A stretch of 64,000 nucleotides of DNA from UBA1227 sp045642705 (GCA_045642705.1 JAZUJK010000009.1:39236-103235); one strand, 5' to 3'; counted from the first letter of the stretch, positions 17,215 through 26,120 are shown. Notes: generated from the letters alone by a model not told the origin. Numbers and translations are program-made.

Positions 17215-18408
17215 CTATACCTCCTCATTCGTATCTTCAAAATATTTGGAATAATCAACGCCGTCTATTGTTGCAAATGGGCTCTGCTCTGGCTCCGAGG
17301 CTGGAACTGGAGTTGTAGCGAAAGTCTGAGCCACAGCTGGAGCTGGCGCCTCTGGTGCTGGCGCTGGCGCTGGGGCTGGTGCCTCTGGCGCTACAATGTC
17401 AGCCGGTACAGCTACGTTGATTACTGAAGATATAGTTTCATTGCTCTGGTCAAGTTCTGCAAAAGAGGTAATCTGCTGTGCCGGCTCTGATGCAGCCTCG
17501 ACTGTTGCCACAAATGACTGTACAGGATCTGGCTCTGGTGCCGGTTGCTGTACAGGCGCTGGTATTTTGATTGTTACAGGAATAGGTTTGTGTTCCGGTT
17601 CGTCCTGTGCTGCAGCTACTTTGGCAGCAATCTGCTGAGCGATTTCATCGACCTCAACATCTATTGCACTTTCGAGCTCGTCAGGAAGAGTATTTTCATC
17701 CATTGGCTTGTAACCAGTGGTCTCATCATATGAGAGTTCACTGCCGGATGCCGTATCAGAAATAACCTGTCCGTGGTCAATAACTACGATTCTATGGTTG
17801 AATTTCTTAACAAGTTCGTGCTCATGAGTAACCATGATAATTGTTGTACCGTTCTCATTGATATGATTGAGAAGATCAACAATTTCATATGACATCTCAG
17901 GGTCGATATTACCTGTTGGCTCATCGGCGATGATTGTATTAGCATTGTTGACAAGTGCACGGGCAAGAGCAACTCTCTGCTGCTCACCACCGGAGATTTC
18001 ATTAGGCATTGAGCGCGCCTTGTTCTGAAGACCTACGAGGCTGAGAACATATGGTACTCTCTTTCTAATCTCTTTTTCGTTAGCACCAATAACGCGCATT
18101 GCGAATGCAACATTATCATATACTGTCATATTTGGAATCAGGCGGAAGTCCTGAAATACAATTCCCATTGTACGGCGGAAATAAGGAATCTCCTTATCTG
18201 TCATACGTGTAAGATCGAAATTATTTATCATGATAGTTCCGGATGTTGGAACTTCTTCACGCATAATAGTTTTTAAGAAAGTACTTTTTCCGGAACCAGA
18301 TGCACCAACTATGAAGACGAACTCGCCACGCTCAATGCGCAGGTTTACGCCCTTCAGTGCTTCTGTACCATTGTCGTACTTCTTGTAAACGTTTTTAAAT
18401 TCAATCAC
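17215..18408 (-). CDS. ftsE: Cell division ATP-binding protein FtsE with a long Pro/Ala-rich C-terminal extension
   Basis: The first 225 residues are a standard FtsE ABC ATPase: Walker A GASGSGKST (36-44), signature SGGEQQRVALARAL, Walker B TIIADEPTGNID, and H-loop MVTHEHEL. Typical FtsE is about 230 residues; this one has 397. The additional 170 residues are acidic and low-complexity, rich in Pro, Ala and Glu with an APAPAPAPEAPAP run, and end in a less repetitive segment (VDYSKYFEDTNEEV). The extension is in frame and contiguous, not a fused neighbour. It is probably disordered and cytoplasmic and could recruit division proteins. First gene of the operon ftsE-ftsX-M23-S41. Confidence 0.93.
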   Translation of the reverse strand: MIEFKNVYKKYDNGTEALKGVNLRIERGEFVFIVGASGSGKSTFLKTIMREEVPTSGTIMINNFDLTRMTDKEIPYFRRTMGIVFQDFRLIPNMTVYDNVAFAMRVIGANEKEIRKRVPYVLSLVGLQNKARSMPNEISGGEQQRVALARALVNNANTIIADEPTGNIDPEMSYEIVDLLNHINENGTTIIMVTHEHELVKKFNHRIVVIDHGQVISDTASGSELSYDETTGYKPMDENTLPDELESAIDVEVDEIAQQIAAKVAAAQDEPEHKPIPVTIKIPAPVQQPAPEPDPVQSFVATVEAASEPAQQITSFAELDQSNETISSVINVAVPADIVAPEAPAPAPAPAPEAPAPAVAQTFATTPVPASEPEQSPFATIDGVDYSKYFEDTNEEV

Positions 18409-18439
18409 GTTTTTGCACTGCTCCTTAGCATAAAAAATA

Positions 18440-18473
18440 AGACTGTATTAGCGTAGTAATACTAATACAGTCT
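18440..18473 (-). terminator. Stem-loop between the PucR-type gene and ftsE (terminator or leader hairpin)
   Basis: Perfect 12-base arms AGACTGTATTAG / CTAATACAGTCT around a 10-base loop; leftward it is followed by TATTTTTTA, as in an intrinsic terminator of the upstream regulator gene. A TATAAT on the minus strand (18481-18476) lies immediately upstream, so ftsE transcripts might begin inside the hairpin. Confidence 0.7.
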
Positions 18474-18572
18474 ATATTATACCATATAATAATAAAATTT
18501 GTAACTGTTTTGTAACCAAAATCCAAATTTCGTGCTATTGCACAAAATCGAACACAATATTTAGTGTTTTAA

Positions 18573-19658
18573 TTAGAATTTTGTTGGATTAGAGTCGAGA
18601 TACTTCTTAACCATGAGAGCTACTTTAAATACGATTGCATCATCAAATTCACGTAGATCAAGTCCTGTGAACTTCTTGATTTTCTCAAGACGATATACAA
18701 GAGTATTTCTGTGAACGAAGAGTTTACGTGATGTCTCTGATACGTTCAAGTTGTTCTCAAAGAACTTCTGGATAGTAAAGAGTGTCTCCTGATCGAGATT
18801 GTCGATTGAGCCACGCTTGAATACTTCCTGAAGGAACATCTCACAGAGTGTTGTTGGGAGCTGATAGATAAGACGTGCAATACCGAGATTGTCATAACTT
18901 ACGATATTCTTCTCTGTATCAAACACCTTGCCTACTTCAAGTGCAACCTGTGCTTCCTTGAGTGAACGTGACAAGTCACGGATACCTACTACTGTTGAGC
19001 CGATACCAACAAGAGCGTTGCTATAGAACTCTGTATTGAGAGCATCGCAGATAGAATTAGCGAGTTTCTCAAGATCCTTGGAATCGATTCCAACCTTAAC
19101 TTCCTTGACAAGAGCAATATCTGTCTCGCTTATGCTTATAACGAAGTCCTTGTTCTTGTCTGGGAAGAGATTCTGAATTACATCAAATACAGATGCATCC
19201 TCATGTCCTGTGATTCTAATGAGAAGAACAACACGGGTAGCATCATTGTTGAAACGAAGTTCGCGAGCCTTGACATAGATATCACCAGGAAGAATATTAT
19301 CGAGGATAACATTCTTAACGAAGTTACTTCTGTCATATTTCTCATCATAGAACTGCTTGATGCTAGAGAGTGAAACTGAAAGGATTCTAGCATACTTATC
19401 AGCAAGATCATCATCGCCTGTTACGAATACTGCATATTCGTGACGGAGATGAGAGCCAAAAGTCAAATATGTAACACCATCGAGACAGATAGTCTCGTTG
19501 GTTGAAAATATGTCTGAAACATTTACGCCAATCTGCTCACCGATTTTTTCGAGTTCGCTGCATGAGATAATTGAACCTGTCTCATCAACGACACCGACAA
19601 TTCTATCGATAGCCTCACGCATCTGGTGTATTACGCCTTGAAACAATCTATTCGACAT
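18573..19658 (-). CDS. PucR/CdaR-type transcriptional regulator
   Basis: A 361-residue regulator. The N-terminal 120 residues resemble a sensory domain (GVVDETGSIISCS pattern), the middle (about 125-260) is a GGDEF-like module of the CdaR group, and the C-terminal 60 residues are the PucR helix-turn-helix (NNLNVSETSRKLFVHRNTLV, then YRLEKIKK). Such proteins usually respond to small acids, purines or wall precursors; the ligand here is unknown. The ATG at 19658 is preferred because AAAGGGGT lies about 7 bases upstream, while an upstream in-frame GTG sits within that site. It is followed by a terminator-like hairpin and then the ftsE operon, which it might control. Confidence 0.85.
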   Translation of the reverse strand: MSNRLFQGVIHQMREAIDRIVGVVDETGSIISCSELEKIGEQIGVNVSDIFSTNETICLDGVTYLTFGSHLRHEYAVFVTGDDDLADKYARILSVSLSSIKQFYDEKYDRSNFVKNVILDNILPGDIYVKARELRFNNDATRVVLLIRITGHEDASVFDVIQNLFPDKNKDFVISISETDIALVKEVKVGIDSKDLEKLANSICDALNTEFYSNALVGIGSTVVGIRDLSRSLKEAQVALEVGKVFDTEKNIVSYDNLGIARLIYQLPTTLCEMFLQEVFKRGSIDNLDQETLFTIQKFFENNLNVSETSRKLFVHRNTLVYRLEKIKKFTGLDLREFDDAIVFKVALMVKKYLDSNPTKF

Positions 19659-19702
19659 ATCGCGCACCCCTTTTGTGCATTTTTTCTAAATGTGTATTAT
19701 AC

Positions 19703-19731
19703 ATTATACACAAATATTTAGCAAAATGCAA
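19703..19731 (-). promoter_or_regulatory. Promoter of the PucR-type regulator gene
   Basis: Minus strand TTGCAT (19731-19726), 17-base spacer, TATAAT (19708-19703). A second TATAAT lies 7 bases downstream; both are inside a 20-base imperfect palindrome (19692-19711) that might also be an operator. Confidence 0.5.
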
Positions 19732-19762
19732 ACATTTTTATTCCATTTTTCATAAATATTGA

Positions 19763-19783
19763 CTAAACGAGGTGCCCGTTTAG
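19763..19783 (-). terminator. Weak hairpin downstream of the rsuA-like gene
   Basis: Seven-base arms CTAAACG / CGTTTAG with a 7-base loop, 30 bases after the pseudouridine synthase stop codon. The downstream T-run is poor, so termination is uncertain. Confidence 0.35.
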
Positions 19784-19812
19784 GTTATTTTGCATAACTA
19801 ACGAGGTGGTTT

Positions 19813-20511
19813 TTAGGTAGTTATTTCACCTAATTCCCCTTGTGTAATTTCACGACAAAATCCTTCTTTTAGGTCTATATCTAGTGGTAAGCCCCCAATT
19901 TTCACTCGATTTAGTGTCAAAACCTTGTTTCCAACAGCACCAATCATGCGCTTAATTTGGTGATATTTTCCCTCACAAATTTTTATTTCAATTTCTTTTT
20001 CATTTAGTCGTTTTATCTTACTCGGAAGACACTGATATCCGTCTTTTAGTAGAATTCCTTCCTCCAAAGCAGATATATCCTCATCTGAAATTGGATCAGC
20101 AAGCGTTGCAATATACGTCTTCTCAACATGGTTCTTAGGCGATAGGATTCTATGCGCAAAATCACCGTCATCAGTTATGAGGACAAAGCCGGTGGTGTCG
20201 GCATCCAGACGACCAGCTGGGAAAAGACCGTCTCGGTAGAGTTCCGGTGGAACGAGATCGAGTACGGTCTTTTTACTTTTGTCGTCTGTCGCTGAAATGA
20301 CACCAGCGGGTTTATTGAGCATTATATAAATATGTTCTTTATAATTAATAGTTTCTCCGCATATAACAACAAGAGAGCTGTCAGGGTTAACCTGCAGCTC
20401 TGGAGATTTTGCGCTCCGACCATCGACTGATACGAGGCCTTGCTTTATAAGTTTTTTTACATCTGATCTAGAGTATTTCCCCTGTGAGGAAATATATTTA
20501 TCTAGTCTCAT
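19813..20511 (-). CDS. rsuA: 16S rRNA pseudouridine synthase, RsuA family
   Basis: A 232-residue enzyme with an N-terminal S4 RNA-binding domain (MRLDKYIS start, about 1-60) and the RsuA/RluB/E/F catalytic fold. The catalytic Asp is in GRLDADTTG (about 100-108). RsuA makes pseudouridine 516 of 16S rRNA; RluB/RluE/RluF-type substrates cannot be excluded from sequence alone. It overlaps the stop of the upstream coiled-coil gene by 4 bases, so the two are translationally coupled. The gene ends in an AT-rich stretch with only a weak hairpin. Confidence 0.85.
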   Translation of the reverse strand: MRLDKYISSQGKYSRSDVKKLIKQGLVSVDGRSAKSPELQVNPDSSLVVICGETINYKEHIYIMLNKPAGVISATDDKSKKTVLDLVPPELYRDGLFPAGRLDADTTGFVLITDDGDFAHRILSPKNHVEKTYIATLADPISDEDISALEEGILLKDGYQCLPSKIKRLNEKEIEIKICEGKYHQIKRMIGAVGNKVLTLNRVKIGGLPLDIDLKEGFCREITQGELGEITT

Positions 20512-21464
20512 AATACAATATCATATCCTGGTCTGTCGTGAAGTGGTGGATCATCGAATGCTGTTGGCTCATCATCGAGTGGAACATCGATTACAGACTG
20601 GTGTCTGATAATTGGAATATCCTTGTCCTCTTCTACAACAGTTGACTTCTTATTTCTAGGCTTGCCATAAGCGCCAGATGCATTTCTATCCTTATTCTTC
20701 TGGTGCTTGTCTGTCATACCATAGTTCTCAAAGTTCTTGTCAATAGGCTCAGGCTTATGGCGTACTGCCATTCTCTGCTCCTTATTTGACTTATTCGCAG
20801 CAATATTAAGTCTCTGCTGGAGTTCTTCGATTTCCTGATGGCTCTTGTTAATTCTATATTCTGCATCATTTACGATGTCATCAACATATTTGCTTGCGCT
20901 CTTCTTTAAATCAATTGACCATTTCTCAGCAGCGAGCATCTTCTCTCTAGACTTCTCCTCTGCCTCATTTACAATTATCTCTGCTGTATTGCGAGCATCT
21001 GTGAGATACATCTCAGCTTGCTTTCTAAGGCGTTCTGCTTCGATGTCTGCCTCTTTTACAATATTCTGCTCAGAGATAATTCTATCTGCCTCTGCTCTCG
21101 CAGCAGCGATAATCTCTCTTGCCTTGTCCTGAGTGATGCGCATAACCTCTTCGGTACGACGGTTAGTTTCCTTGTCCATATCCTTGGAGCGCTTCTCAGC
21201 GGCAGCGAGCAAGTCACGGCTAATTATCTTGGCATCGTCAACAGCATTTGTTGCCTCTCTGCTGGCACGACTTATAATCTCGCGTCGCTCGGATGCAAGA
21301 ATCTTAGCCTGTCTAATTTCATCTGGTACATTGAGACGAATATCTTCTATGACTGTCTTGAGGGCTTCTACATCGACAGTCGTTCTGCCTGAGAAAGCTA
21401 CAGGCTTTCCTTCAGCTATTATGTCTTCCATCTCATCAAGTAGAGATTCCAAATTAGTAGCCAT
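20508..21464 (-). CDS. DivIVA-like coiled-coil protein
   Basis: A 318-residue soluble protein. An N-terminal segment LESLLDEMEDIIAEGK is followed by a long charged coiled coil (about 40-225) rich in Ala/Glu/Lys/Arg, then a disordered C-terminus with Asp/Pro clusters. It resembles proteins in clostridial genomes loosely annotated as DivIVA-like or V-type ATPase subunit H-like; a role in shape or division is inference. I start at the ATG at 21464 because AGAAAGGACTG lies 8 bases upstream and the gene then begins 4 bases after coaD; an ATG 48 bases earlier would overlap coaD and has no ribosome binding site. Confidence 0.65.
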   Translation of the reverse strand: MATNLESLLDEMEDIIAEGKPVAFSGRTTVDVEALKTVIEDIRLNVPDEIRQAKILASERREIISRASREATNAVDDAKIISRDLLAAAEKRSKDMDKETNRRTEEVMRITQDKAREIIAAARAEADRIISEQNIVKEADIEAERLRKQAEMYLTDARNTAEIIVNEAEEKSREKMLAAEKWSIDLKKSASKYVDDIVNDAEYRINKSHQEIEELQQRLNIAANKSNKEQRMAVRHKPEPIDKNFENYGMTDKHQKNKDRNASGAYGKPRNKKSTVVEEDKDIPIIRHQSVIDVPLDDEPTAFDDPPLHDRPGYDIVL

Positions 21465-21468
21465 CAAA

Positions 21469-21957
21469 TCAGTCCTTTCTAAATTTATTTTCGAGGTCTG
21501 TGAGAACCTCACTTGGAACGAAGCTGCTTATGTCTCCGCCCATCTCTCCAATCTGCCTTACTATGCTTGAACTTACAAACATGTTCTCAGCCTTGGTAGG
21601 AATAAATACGGTTTCAAGTTCCGGATTCATCTGTCTGTTGCCAAGTGCTTGCTGGAACTCGTACTCAAAGTCACTTGCAGCGCGCAGTCCCTTAACAACA
21701 ACATTTATACTATGTGATTTAGCATAATCAACAAGCAATCCATCATATGTATCAACTGTGACATTAGGGAGATTCTTGGTTGCTTTCTTTATCAGTTCAA
21801 CTCGTTCCTCATCCGAGAAAACATATGAACCTTTCTTGCGATAGTTTATCATGACAACTACAACAACGGAGTCGAATATCTTAGAGGCGCGCTCTATTAC
21901 ATCGACATGTCCGTTGGTAATCGGATCAAAACTACCTGGGCACATTGCTATGCTCAT
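21469..21957 (-). CDS. coaD: Phosphopantetheine adenylyltransferase
   Basis: A 162-residue enzyme that transfers AMP to 4'-phosphopantetheine, the fourth step of coenzyme A synthesis. The nucleotidyltransferase motif PGSFDPITNGH (residues 7-17; TxGH variant NGH) and the C-terminal VSSSIVRQI match the family closely, and the length is standard. The start overlaps the end of rsmD by 4 bases, the usual rsmD-coaD pairing in Gram-positive bacteria. Confidence 0.95.
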   Translation of the reverse strand: MSIAMCPGSFDPITNGHVDVIERASKIFDSVVVVVMINYRKKGSYVFSDEERVELIKKATKNLPNVTVDTYDGLLVDYAKSHSINVVVKGLRAASDFEYEFQQALGNRQMNPELETVFIPTKAENMFVSSSIVRQIGEMGGDISSFVPSEVLTDLENKFRKD

Positions 21958-22499
21958 TCCATATCCTCCCTTACTCTGTATACGGTCAGTTTAATCTTGC
22001 CATACTTGTATTCTTTCTTCACATAGAATCTGTCAACTTCTGCTGGGAGAGTCTCCTCCTTGGAAGTCTCACAGACGATAACTCCCGCATCACTCATATG
22101 TGGAGTGAGAAGAGGTAAAGCCTCCTCAATCAGTCCCTGTCCATATGGTGGGTCAAGGAATGCTATGTCAAATGTGTCCTTGGTAAGTCGGAGGAAGCCG
22201 AGGCTGTCCTCATTCTTGACAACAGCATTTGAAAGTTTAGTATGTGCGAGATTGGCATTAACTACATCAATGGCTGCTCGGCTCTTATCAACAAATGTTG
22301 CTGTGTGGGCGCCACGGCTGAGCGCCTCTATGCCGAGCTGGCCAGAACCAGCAAAGAGATCAAGCACTCTCGCACCCTCAACTTCAAATTGAATGATGCT
22401 AAAAATTGATTCCTTTACCTGGTCGGTTGTTGGGCGTACATCAAGTCCCTGGAGTGTCTGCAATTTGCTACCACGTGCTGTTCCAGTAATAACTCTCAT
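21954..22499 (-). CDS. rsmD: 16S rRNA (guanine966-N2)-methyltransferase
   Basis: A 181-residue SAM-dependent methyltransferase. It starts MRVITGTARGSKL, has the SAM-binding motif VLDLFAGSGQLGIEALSRGA and the catalytic DPPYG motif, all characteristic of RsmD. The ATG at 22499 is chosen because AGGAGGC lies 6 bases upstream and the inferred transcription start is near 22517; an upstream in-frame codon at 22520 would fall at or before it. First gene of rsmD-coaD-coiled coil-rsuA. Confidence 0.93.
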   Translation of the reverse strand: MRVITGTARGSKLQTLQGLDVRPTTDQVKESIFSIIQFEVEGARVLDLFAGSGQLGIEALSRGAHTATFVDKSRAAIDVVNANLAHTKLSNAVVKNEDSLGFLRLTKDTFDIAFLDPPYGQGLIEEALPLLTPHMSDAGVIVCETSKEETLPAEVDRFYVKKEYKYGKIKLTVYRVREDME

Positions 22500-22523
22500 A
22501 ATACGCCTCCTAAATAACAATTA

Positions 22524-22552
22524 ATTATACCATTAAAAATGCAATTACGCAA
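22524..22552 (-). promoter_or_regulatory. Promoter of the rsmD-coaD operon
   Basis: Minus strand TTGCGT (22552-22547), 17-base spacer, TATAAT (22529-22524). The -35 box overlaps the 3' end of uvrC. Confidence 0.65.
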
Positions 22553-24350
22553 AATGATTTTTTATGTTTGCAGCATCAACTGCAGATATTCCTGAAATTG
22601 CTGCTATCTCATCCACATCCGCGCGCTTGATAGCCTCAATAGTTTTGAATTCTCGGAAGAGAATTTCAGCCTTGCGAGGACCTATTCCTGGGATGCTAAG
22701 GAGCTCGCTCTGCCTTGCATTCTTGGAATGTTTCTGGTGATGATATCCGATAGCAAATCGGTGTACTTCCTCCTGGATTCCGGAGACGAGTGTGAAAACA
22801 CGGCGCTTGCTGTAGATCTGTATCTCGCCGCCATTTCTGGTTATGGCGCGAGTTTTGTGCTTGCCGTCCTTGACCATACCAAAGACCGGTATGCTAAGGC
22901 CTGCCTCATTTAGAACATCAAGTGCGACATTCACTTGGCCCTCGCCACCATCCATCAGGATGAGGTCAGGCAGACGTGGAAATTCATCGTCGCACTTGTG
23001 GGCAAATCGACGGCTGAGCACCTCACGCATAGCGCCGTAATCGTCTCCGCCATCAGCCTCTGAAATTATAAATTTGCGGTATCCCTTCTTGTATGGGGTG
23101 CCGTTTTTAAATACAACCATTCCGCCGACAGCATCAGCGCCCGCAGTATGGCTTATATCATATGACTCGATATATTCCGGTGGGAATGGAAGGCCAAGAA
23201 GTTCGCCAAGCTCCACAACAGCTGTTGATGTCAGCGCCTTGGACTTGCGCTGGGACAATGCTTCATATGCATTGTTCTTGGACATGCTAACAGCCTCTGC
23301 TTGACGTCCCTTGGTTGGTACAACAATCTCAACTTTATTGCCTCTGCGGTCGCTTAGCCACTCGGCGATAAGTTCGCTGTCAGACGCCTCCCCATCAAGT
23401 ACAACAAGTTTCGGAATCTCATCATTTTGTGTGTAAAAACTACTGAGGAATTCGCTTCTCGTATCCTCGAGATTTTCCTCGATATCTAGGAAATAATTTG
23501 AGCTCTTAGTCAGTCTTCCCTCCTGGAATCTGAGGACATTAATGCATACGAGATCCTCGTCTCTTGCAACTGCAAAAACATCCTTGGTTTCAGTGCCAGA
23601 GAAGATGACTTTTTGCTTGCTATCAAGGCGTTTTATAGCATTTATGCGGTCGCGCATAAGTGCTGCTTTTTCGAACTCAAGGGCCTCGGAATACTCCTCC
23701 ATTTTAGCCTCAAGTGATGCGAGATATTCCTTGGTATCTCCACGTAAGAATTCAATTGCATCCGAGAGTGCGAGATCATATTGAGCCTTGGTCATCTTGC
23801 CTGCGCAAGGCGCGCTGCACTGGCCCATATGATAGTTGAGGCAAGGACGTTGTTTGGTCTTGACCGGGAACGTCTTGCCGCACTGCGGCAACTTGAAAAT
23901 CTTGAGTGCAGCGTCGAGCGACTCATTTACCACCCATCCGCTGATATATGGTCCGATATATATCGCACCATCGTCCACTCTCTGCTTGGCTGACTGGAGT
24001 CGCGGCCAAGGCTCATTTGTTATTTTGATATATTTGTAGCCCTTGTCATCCTTTAGAAGGATATTGTACTTAGGCTTATATTGCTTGATTAGACTGCATT
24101 CGAGAACAAGCGCCTCATATTCCGATGCACAGAGAATGTGCTCGAAATCATAGACATTTTCTACCATTCTGCGAACCTTAGTCGCATGTCGATTCTGTGA
24201 TCCAAAATATTGGCTGACACGGTTCTTTAAGGCCTTTGCCTTGCCAATATAAATGATTTCACCATCGCGGTTTTTCATGATATAGACGCCTGGTTTAAGT
24301 GGCAAATGATTTGCCTTATCCTTGAGCATAGGTAGCCTATTTTCAGCCAA
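22545..24350 (-). CDS. uvrC: Excinuclease ABC subunit C
   Basis: A 601-residue nucleotide excision repair nuclease. The GIY-YIG domain at the N-terminus (GVYIMKNRDGEIIYIGKAKALKNR pattern at about residues 20-43) makes the 3' cut; a Cys-containing middle region and UVR motif (about 200-235) bind UvrB; the RNase H-like domain (ESYDISHTAGADAVGG, about 400) makes the 5' cut; a helix-hairpin-helix pair closes the protein (SIPGIGPRKAEIL). The start codon is TTG, supported by GAGGTG 7 bases upstream. Length is normal for the family. Confidence 0.95.
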   Translation of the reverse strand: MAENRLPMLKDKANHLPLKPGVYIMKNRDGEIIYIGKAKALKNRVSQYFGSQNRHATKVRRMVENVYDFEHILCASEYEALVLECSLIKQYKPKYNILLKDDKGYKYIKITNEPWPRLQSAKQRVDDGAIYIGPYISGWVVNESLDAALKIFKLPQCGKTFPVKTKQRPCLNYHMGQCSAPCAGKMTKAQYDLALSDAIEFLRGDTKEYLASLEAKMEEYSEALEFEKAALMRDRINAIKRLDSKQKVIFSGTETKDVFAVARDEDLVCINVLRFQEGRLTKSSNYFLDIEENLEDTRSEFLSSFYTQNDEIPKLVVLDGEASDSELIAEWLSDRRGNKVEIVVPTKGRQAEAVSMSKNNAYEALSQRKSKALTSTAVVELGELLGLPFPPEYIESYDISHTAGADAVGGMVVFKNGTPYKKGYRKFIISEADGGDDYGAMREVLSRRFAHKCDDEFPRLPDLILMDGGEGQVNVALDVLNEAGLSIPVFGMVKDGKHKTRAITRNGGEIQIYSKRRVFTLVSGIQEEVHRFAIGYHHQKHSKNARQSELLSIPGIGPRKAEILFREFKTIEAIKRADVDEIAAISGISAVDAANIKNHFA

Positions 24351-24383
24351 AATTTCACACCTCTAATCGCTTAAAATAACAAA

Positions 24384-24411
24384 AGCACACCGCTATCGCT
24401 AGCAGTGTGCT
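24384..24411 (-). terminator. Terminator of the HPr gene
   Basis: Stem AGCACAC-GCTA / TAGC-GTGTGCT with one mismatch pair and a TCGC loop; leftward it is followed by TTTTGTTATTTT. Confidence 0.8.
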
Positions 24412-24428
24412 CACAAATACAAATTAAA

Positions 24429-24692
24429 TTATTCAGCAAAACCTGACTCTACAAGAGCTACAAGTGCTTCTACTGCTTCCTCTTCGTCTGAGCCGCCAGC
24501 CATAATTTTAATTTCTGTTCCGCCCATAATTCCAAGTGAAAGAACACCAAGAAGGCTCTTTGCGTTTACTCTTCTCTCATCCTTTTCAACCCAGATTGAT
24601 GACTTGAACTCATTTGCCTTCTGAATAAAGAATGTTGCTGGACGAGCATGAAGACCTACCTGATTCTGTACCTTAACATCTTTTGTATACAT
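24429..24692 (-). CDS. ptsH: Phosphocarrier protein HPr
   Basis: An 87-residue PTS phosphocarrier. The active-site His is in GLHARPA (about residues 13-19), and the regulatory Ser region AKSLLGVLSL (about 44-53) is present, so both phosphoenolpyruvate-dependent transport and HPr kinase-dependent carbon control are possible. The presence of His at position 15 argues against the Crh paralogue. Monocistronic: it has its own promoter and terminator, with no enzyme I gene beside it, which is common in Clostridia. Confidence 0.93.
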   Translation of the reverse strand: MYTKDVKVQNQVGLHARPATFFIQKANEFKSSIWVEKDERRVNAKSLLGVLSLGIMGGTEIKIMAGGSDEEEAVEALVALVESGFAE

Positions 24693-24725
24693 AGAGCTTC
24701 CCTCACTAAATTTTTATTTGTCAAC

Positions 24726-24753
24726 ATTATATCATTTATAAAGTTATCGTCAA
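24726..24753 (-). promoter_or_regulatory. Promoter of ptsH
   Basis: Minus strand TTGACG (24753-24748), 16-base spacer, TATAAT (24731-24726), about 35 bases before the ATG. Confidence 0.65.
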
Positions 24754-24888
24754 CGACTTTAAATGTTTTTCTACGCTTATAAAACAAGTTTAGAGACTAG
24801 GACAAATTATTAACAGTCAGCAACACTTAAATTTGTTGAACATTCACAGTTTTTTCTACTTCAAAACGCTTGCAAAAGTAGGCTGTTG

Positions 24889-25581
24889 TTAATTTTGCAC
24901 AAATTTGTCGTACATATCTTGTCGCTTATTTTTGGTTCTTTCAAGCGACTGTTCATATTGCCACTTGGCAATATTCTCATGATGTCCCGAGAGTAAAACC
25001 TCTGGGACCTTGCGTCCCATCCACTCTGGAGGACGTGTATATTGAGGATATTCGAGCAGTCCATCATAGTGGCTTTCAATGGAAAATGCATCTTCATTTC
25101 TAAGCACACCTGGGATCATTCTGCAAACTGAGTCAACCAGCGCCATTGCAGGTATCTCTCCACCGGTCAAAACATAATCTCCAATTGAAATTTCCTCCGG
25201 CTTTAGTTCCTCTATTACACGCTCGTCAACGCCCTCATAATGTCCGCATAAAATTGCGATATTATCAAGCTTCGCAAGTTCCTTTACGCGGGCCTGAGTA
25301 AGGGGCTGTCCCTCAGGTGTCATATAGATAAGATGATATGGCTTCTCACCATTATCAGTAAGATCCATATATGCATCATATATAGGCTGAGCCTGCATAA
25401 TCATGCCTGTGCCACCGCCATATGGGGTGTCATCAACATGCTTATGCTTATCTTTAGAATAGTCACGGATATTGTGGCAATTTATCTCCACCAGGCCCGC
25501 TTCACGTGCTCGGCCAATAATGCTCTCGCTGAGCACAGCCTCGCACATATCAGGAAAGAGTGTCAAAATATCAATCTTCAC
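24889..25581 (-). CDS. trmD: tRNA (guanine37-N1)-methyltransferase
   Basis: A 230-residue SPOUT-class methyltransferase that makes m1G37 and so prevents +1 frameshifting. The SAM-binding trefoil-knot signature SIGDYVLTGGE and the N-terminal MKIDILTLFPDM are diagnostic. It overlaps the 3' end of rimM by 11 bases. Last gene of the ylxM-ffh-rpsP-khpA-rimM-trmD operon; the ribosomal L19 gene that often follows trmD is not here. About 145 AT-rich bases follow before the ptsH promoter, with no clear terminator. Confidence 0.95.
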   Translation of the reverse strand: MKIDILTLFPDMCEAVLSESIIGRAREAGLVEINCHNIRDYSKDKHKHVDDTPYGGGTGMIMQAQPIYDAYMDLTDNGEKPYHLIYMTPEGQPLTQARVKELAKLDNIAILCGHYEGVDERVIEELKPEEISIGDYVLTGGEIPAMALVDSVCRMIPGVLRNEDAFSIESHYDGLLEYPQYTRPPEWMGRKVPEVLLSGHHENIAKWQYEQSLERTKNKRQDMYDKFVQN

Positions 25582-26104
25582 GGATCTCTTCCCCCTCTGT
25601 GAATATTCCTGGCATAGGTCTTACTGTTGCTCTATTCTCTGCAACATTTACCTCTACCACAACCTCAGGTATAGATGGGAGTAGATATTGCTTGCCATCT
25701 GCGCCACGGATTTCCCATATGTCGGATGCTCCGCTATTTAGCACATCAGTTACCTTACCATACTCCTTGCCACTATCTGCATCATATACGGAGCAGCCGA
25801 TGAGTTCCGCTACGAAGTAGCGACCATCCTCAAGTGGCGCATCTGCGCGTTTCACATAGATTACTTTGCCACGCAAAGTATTGGCCATGTCTATATCAGT
25901 TATGCCCTCGAGCTCGAGGAGCATGACATTGCCATGTGGACGCGCGCCCATGACCTTCATTGGTGTTTTGCCACCGCGGCCGAGATATACAGTTTTAAAA
26001 CTTTGGAAAAACTCCGGTGAGTCACACCAATATTGGACGCGCATCTCACCTTTTACGCCATGCGTACTTACAATTTTTCCCAATTCTAGGTATTCCAGTA
26101 GCAT
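25571..26104 (-). CDS. rimM: Ribosome maturation factor RimM
   Basis: A 177-residue 30S assembly factor that binds S19 and supports 16S rRNA 3'-domain maturation. The N-terminal beta barrel (LELGKIVSTHGVKGEMRV) and the C-terminal PRC-barrel (about 95-170, GRYFVAELIGCSVY then LPSIPEVV) are both complete. I prefer the ATG at 26104, which begins directly with the family's conserved start; an earlier in-frame ATG at 26140 adds 12 residues that other RimM proteins lack. The ribosome binding site (GGTGA) is weak. Confidence 0.9.
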   Translation of the reverse strand: MLLEYLELGKIVSTHGVKGEMRVQYWCDSPEFFQSFKTVYLGRGGKTPMKVMGARPHGNVMLLELEGITDIDMANTLRGKVIYVKRADAPLEDGRYFVAELIGCSVYDADSGKEYGKVTDVLNSGASDIWEIRGADGKQYLLPSIPEVVVEVNVAENRATVRPMPGIFTEGEEIRED

Positions 26105-26120
26105 ATTTTTCACCAAAATA

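Noticed and set aside
21465..21512. N-terminal extension of the DivIVA-like protein
   Set aside because: No ribosome binding site; it would overlap coaD, while the ATG at 21464 has a good site.
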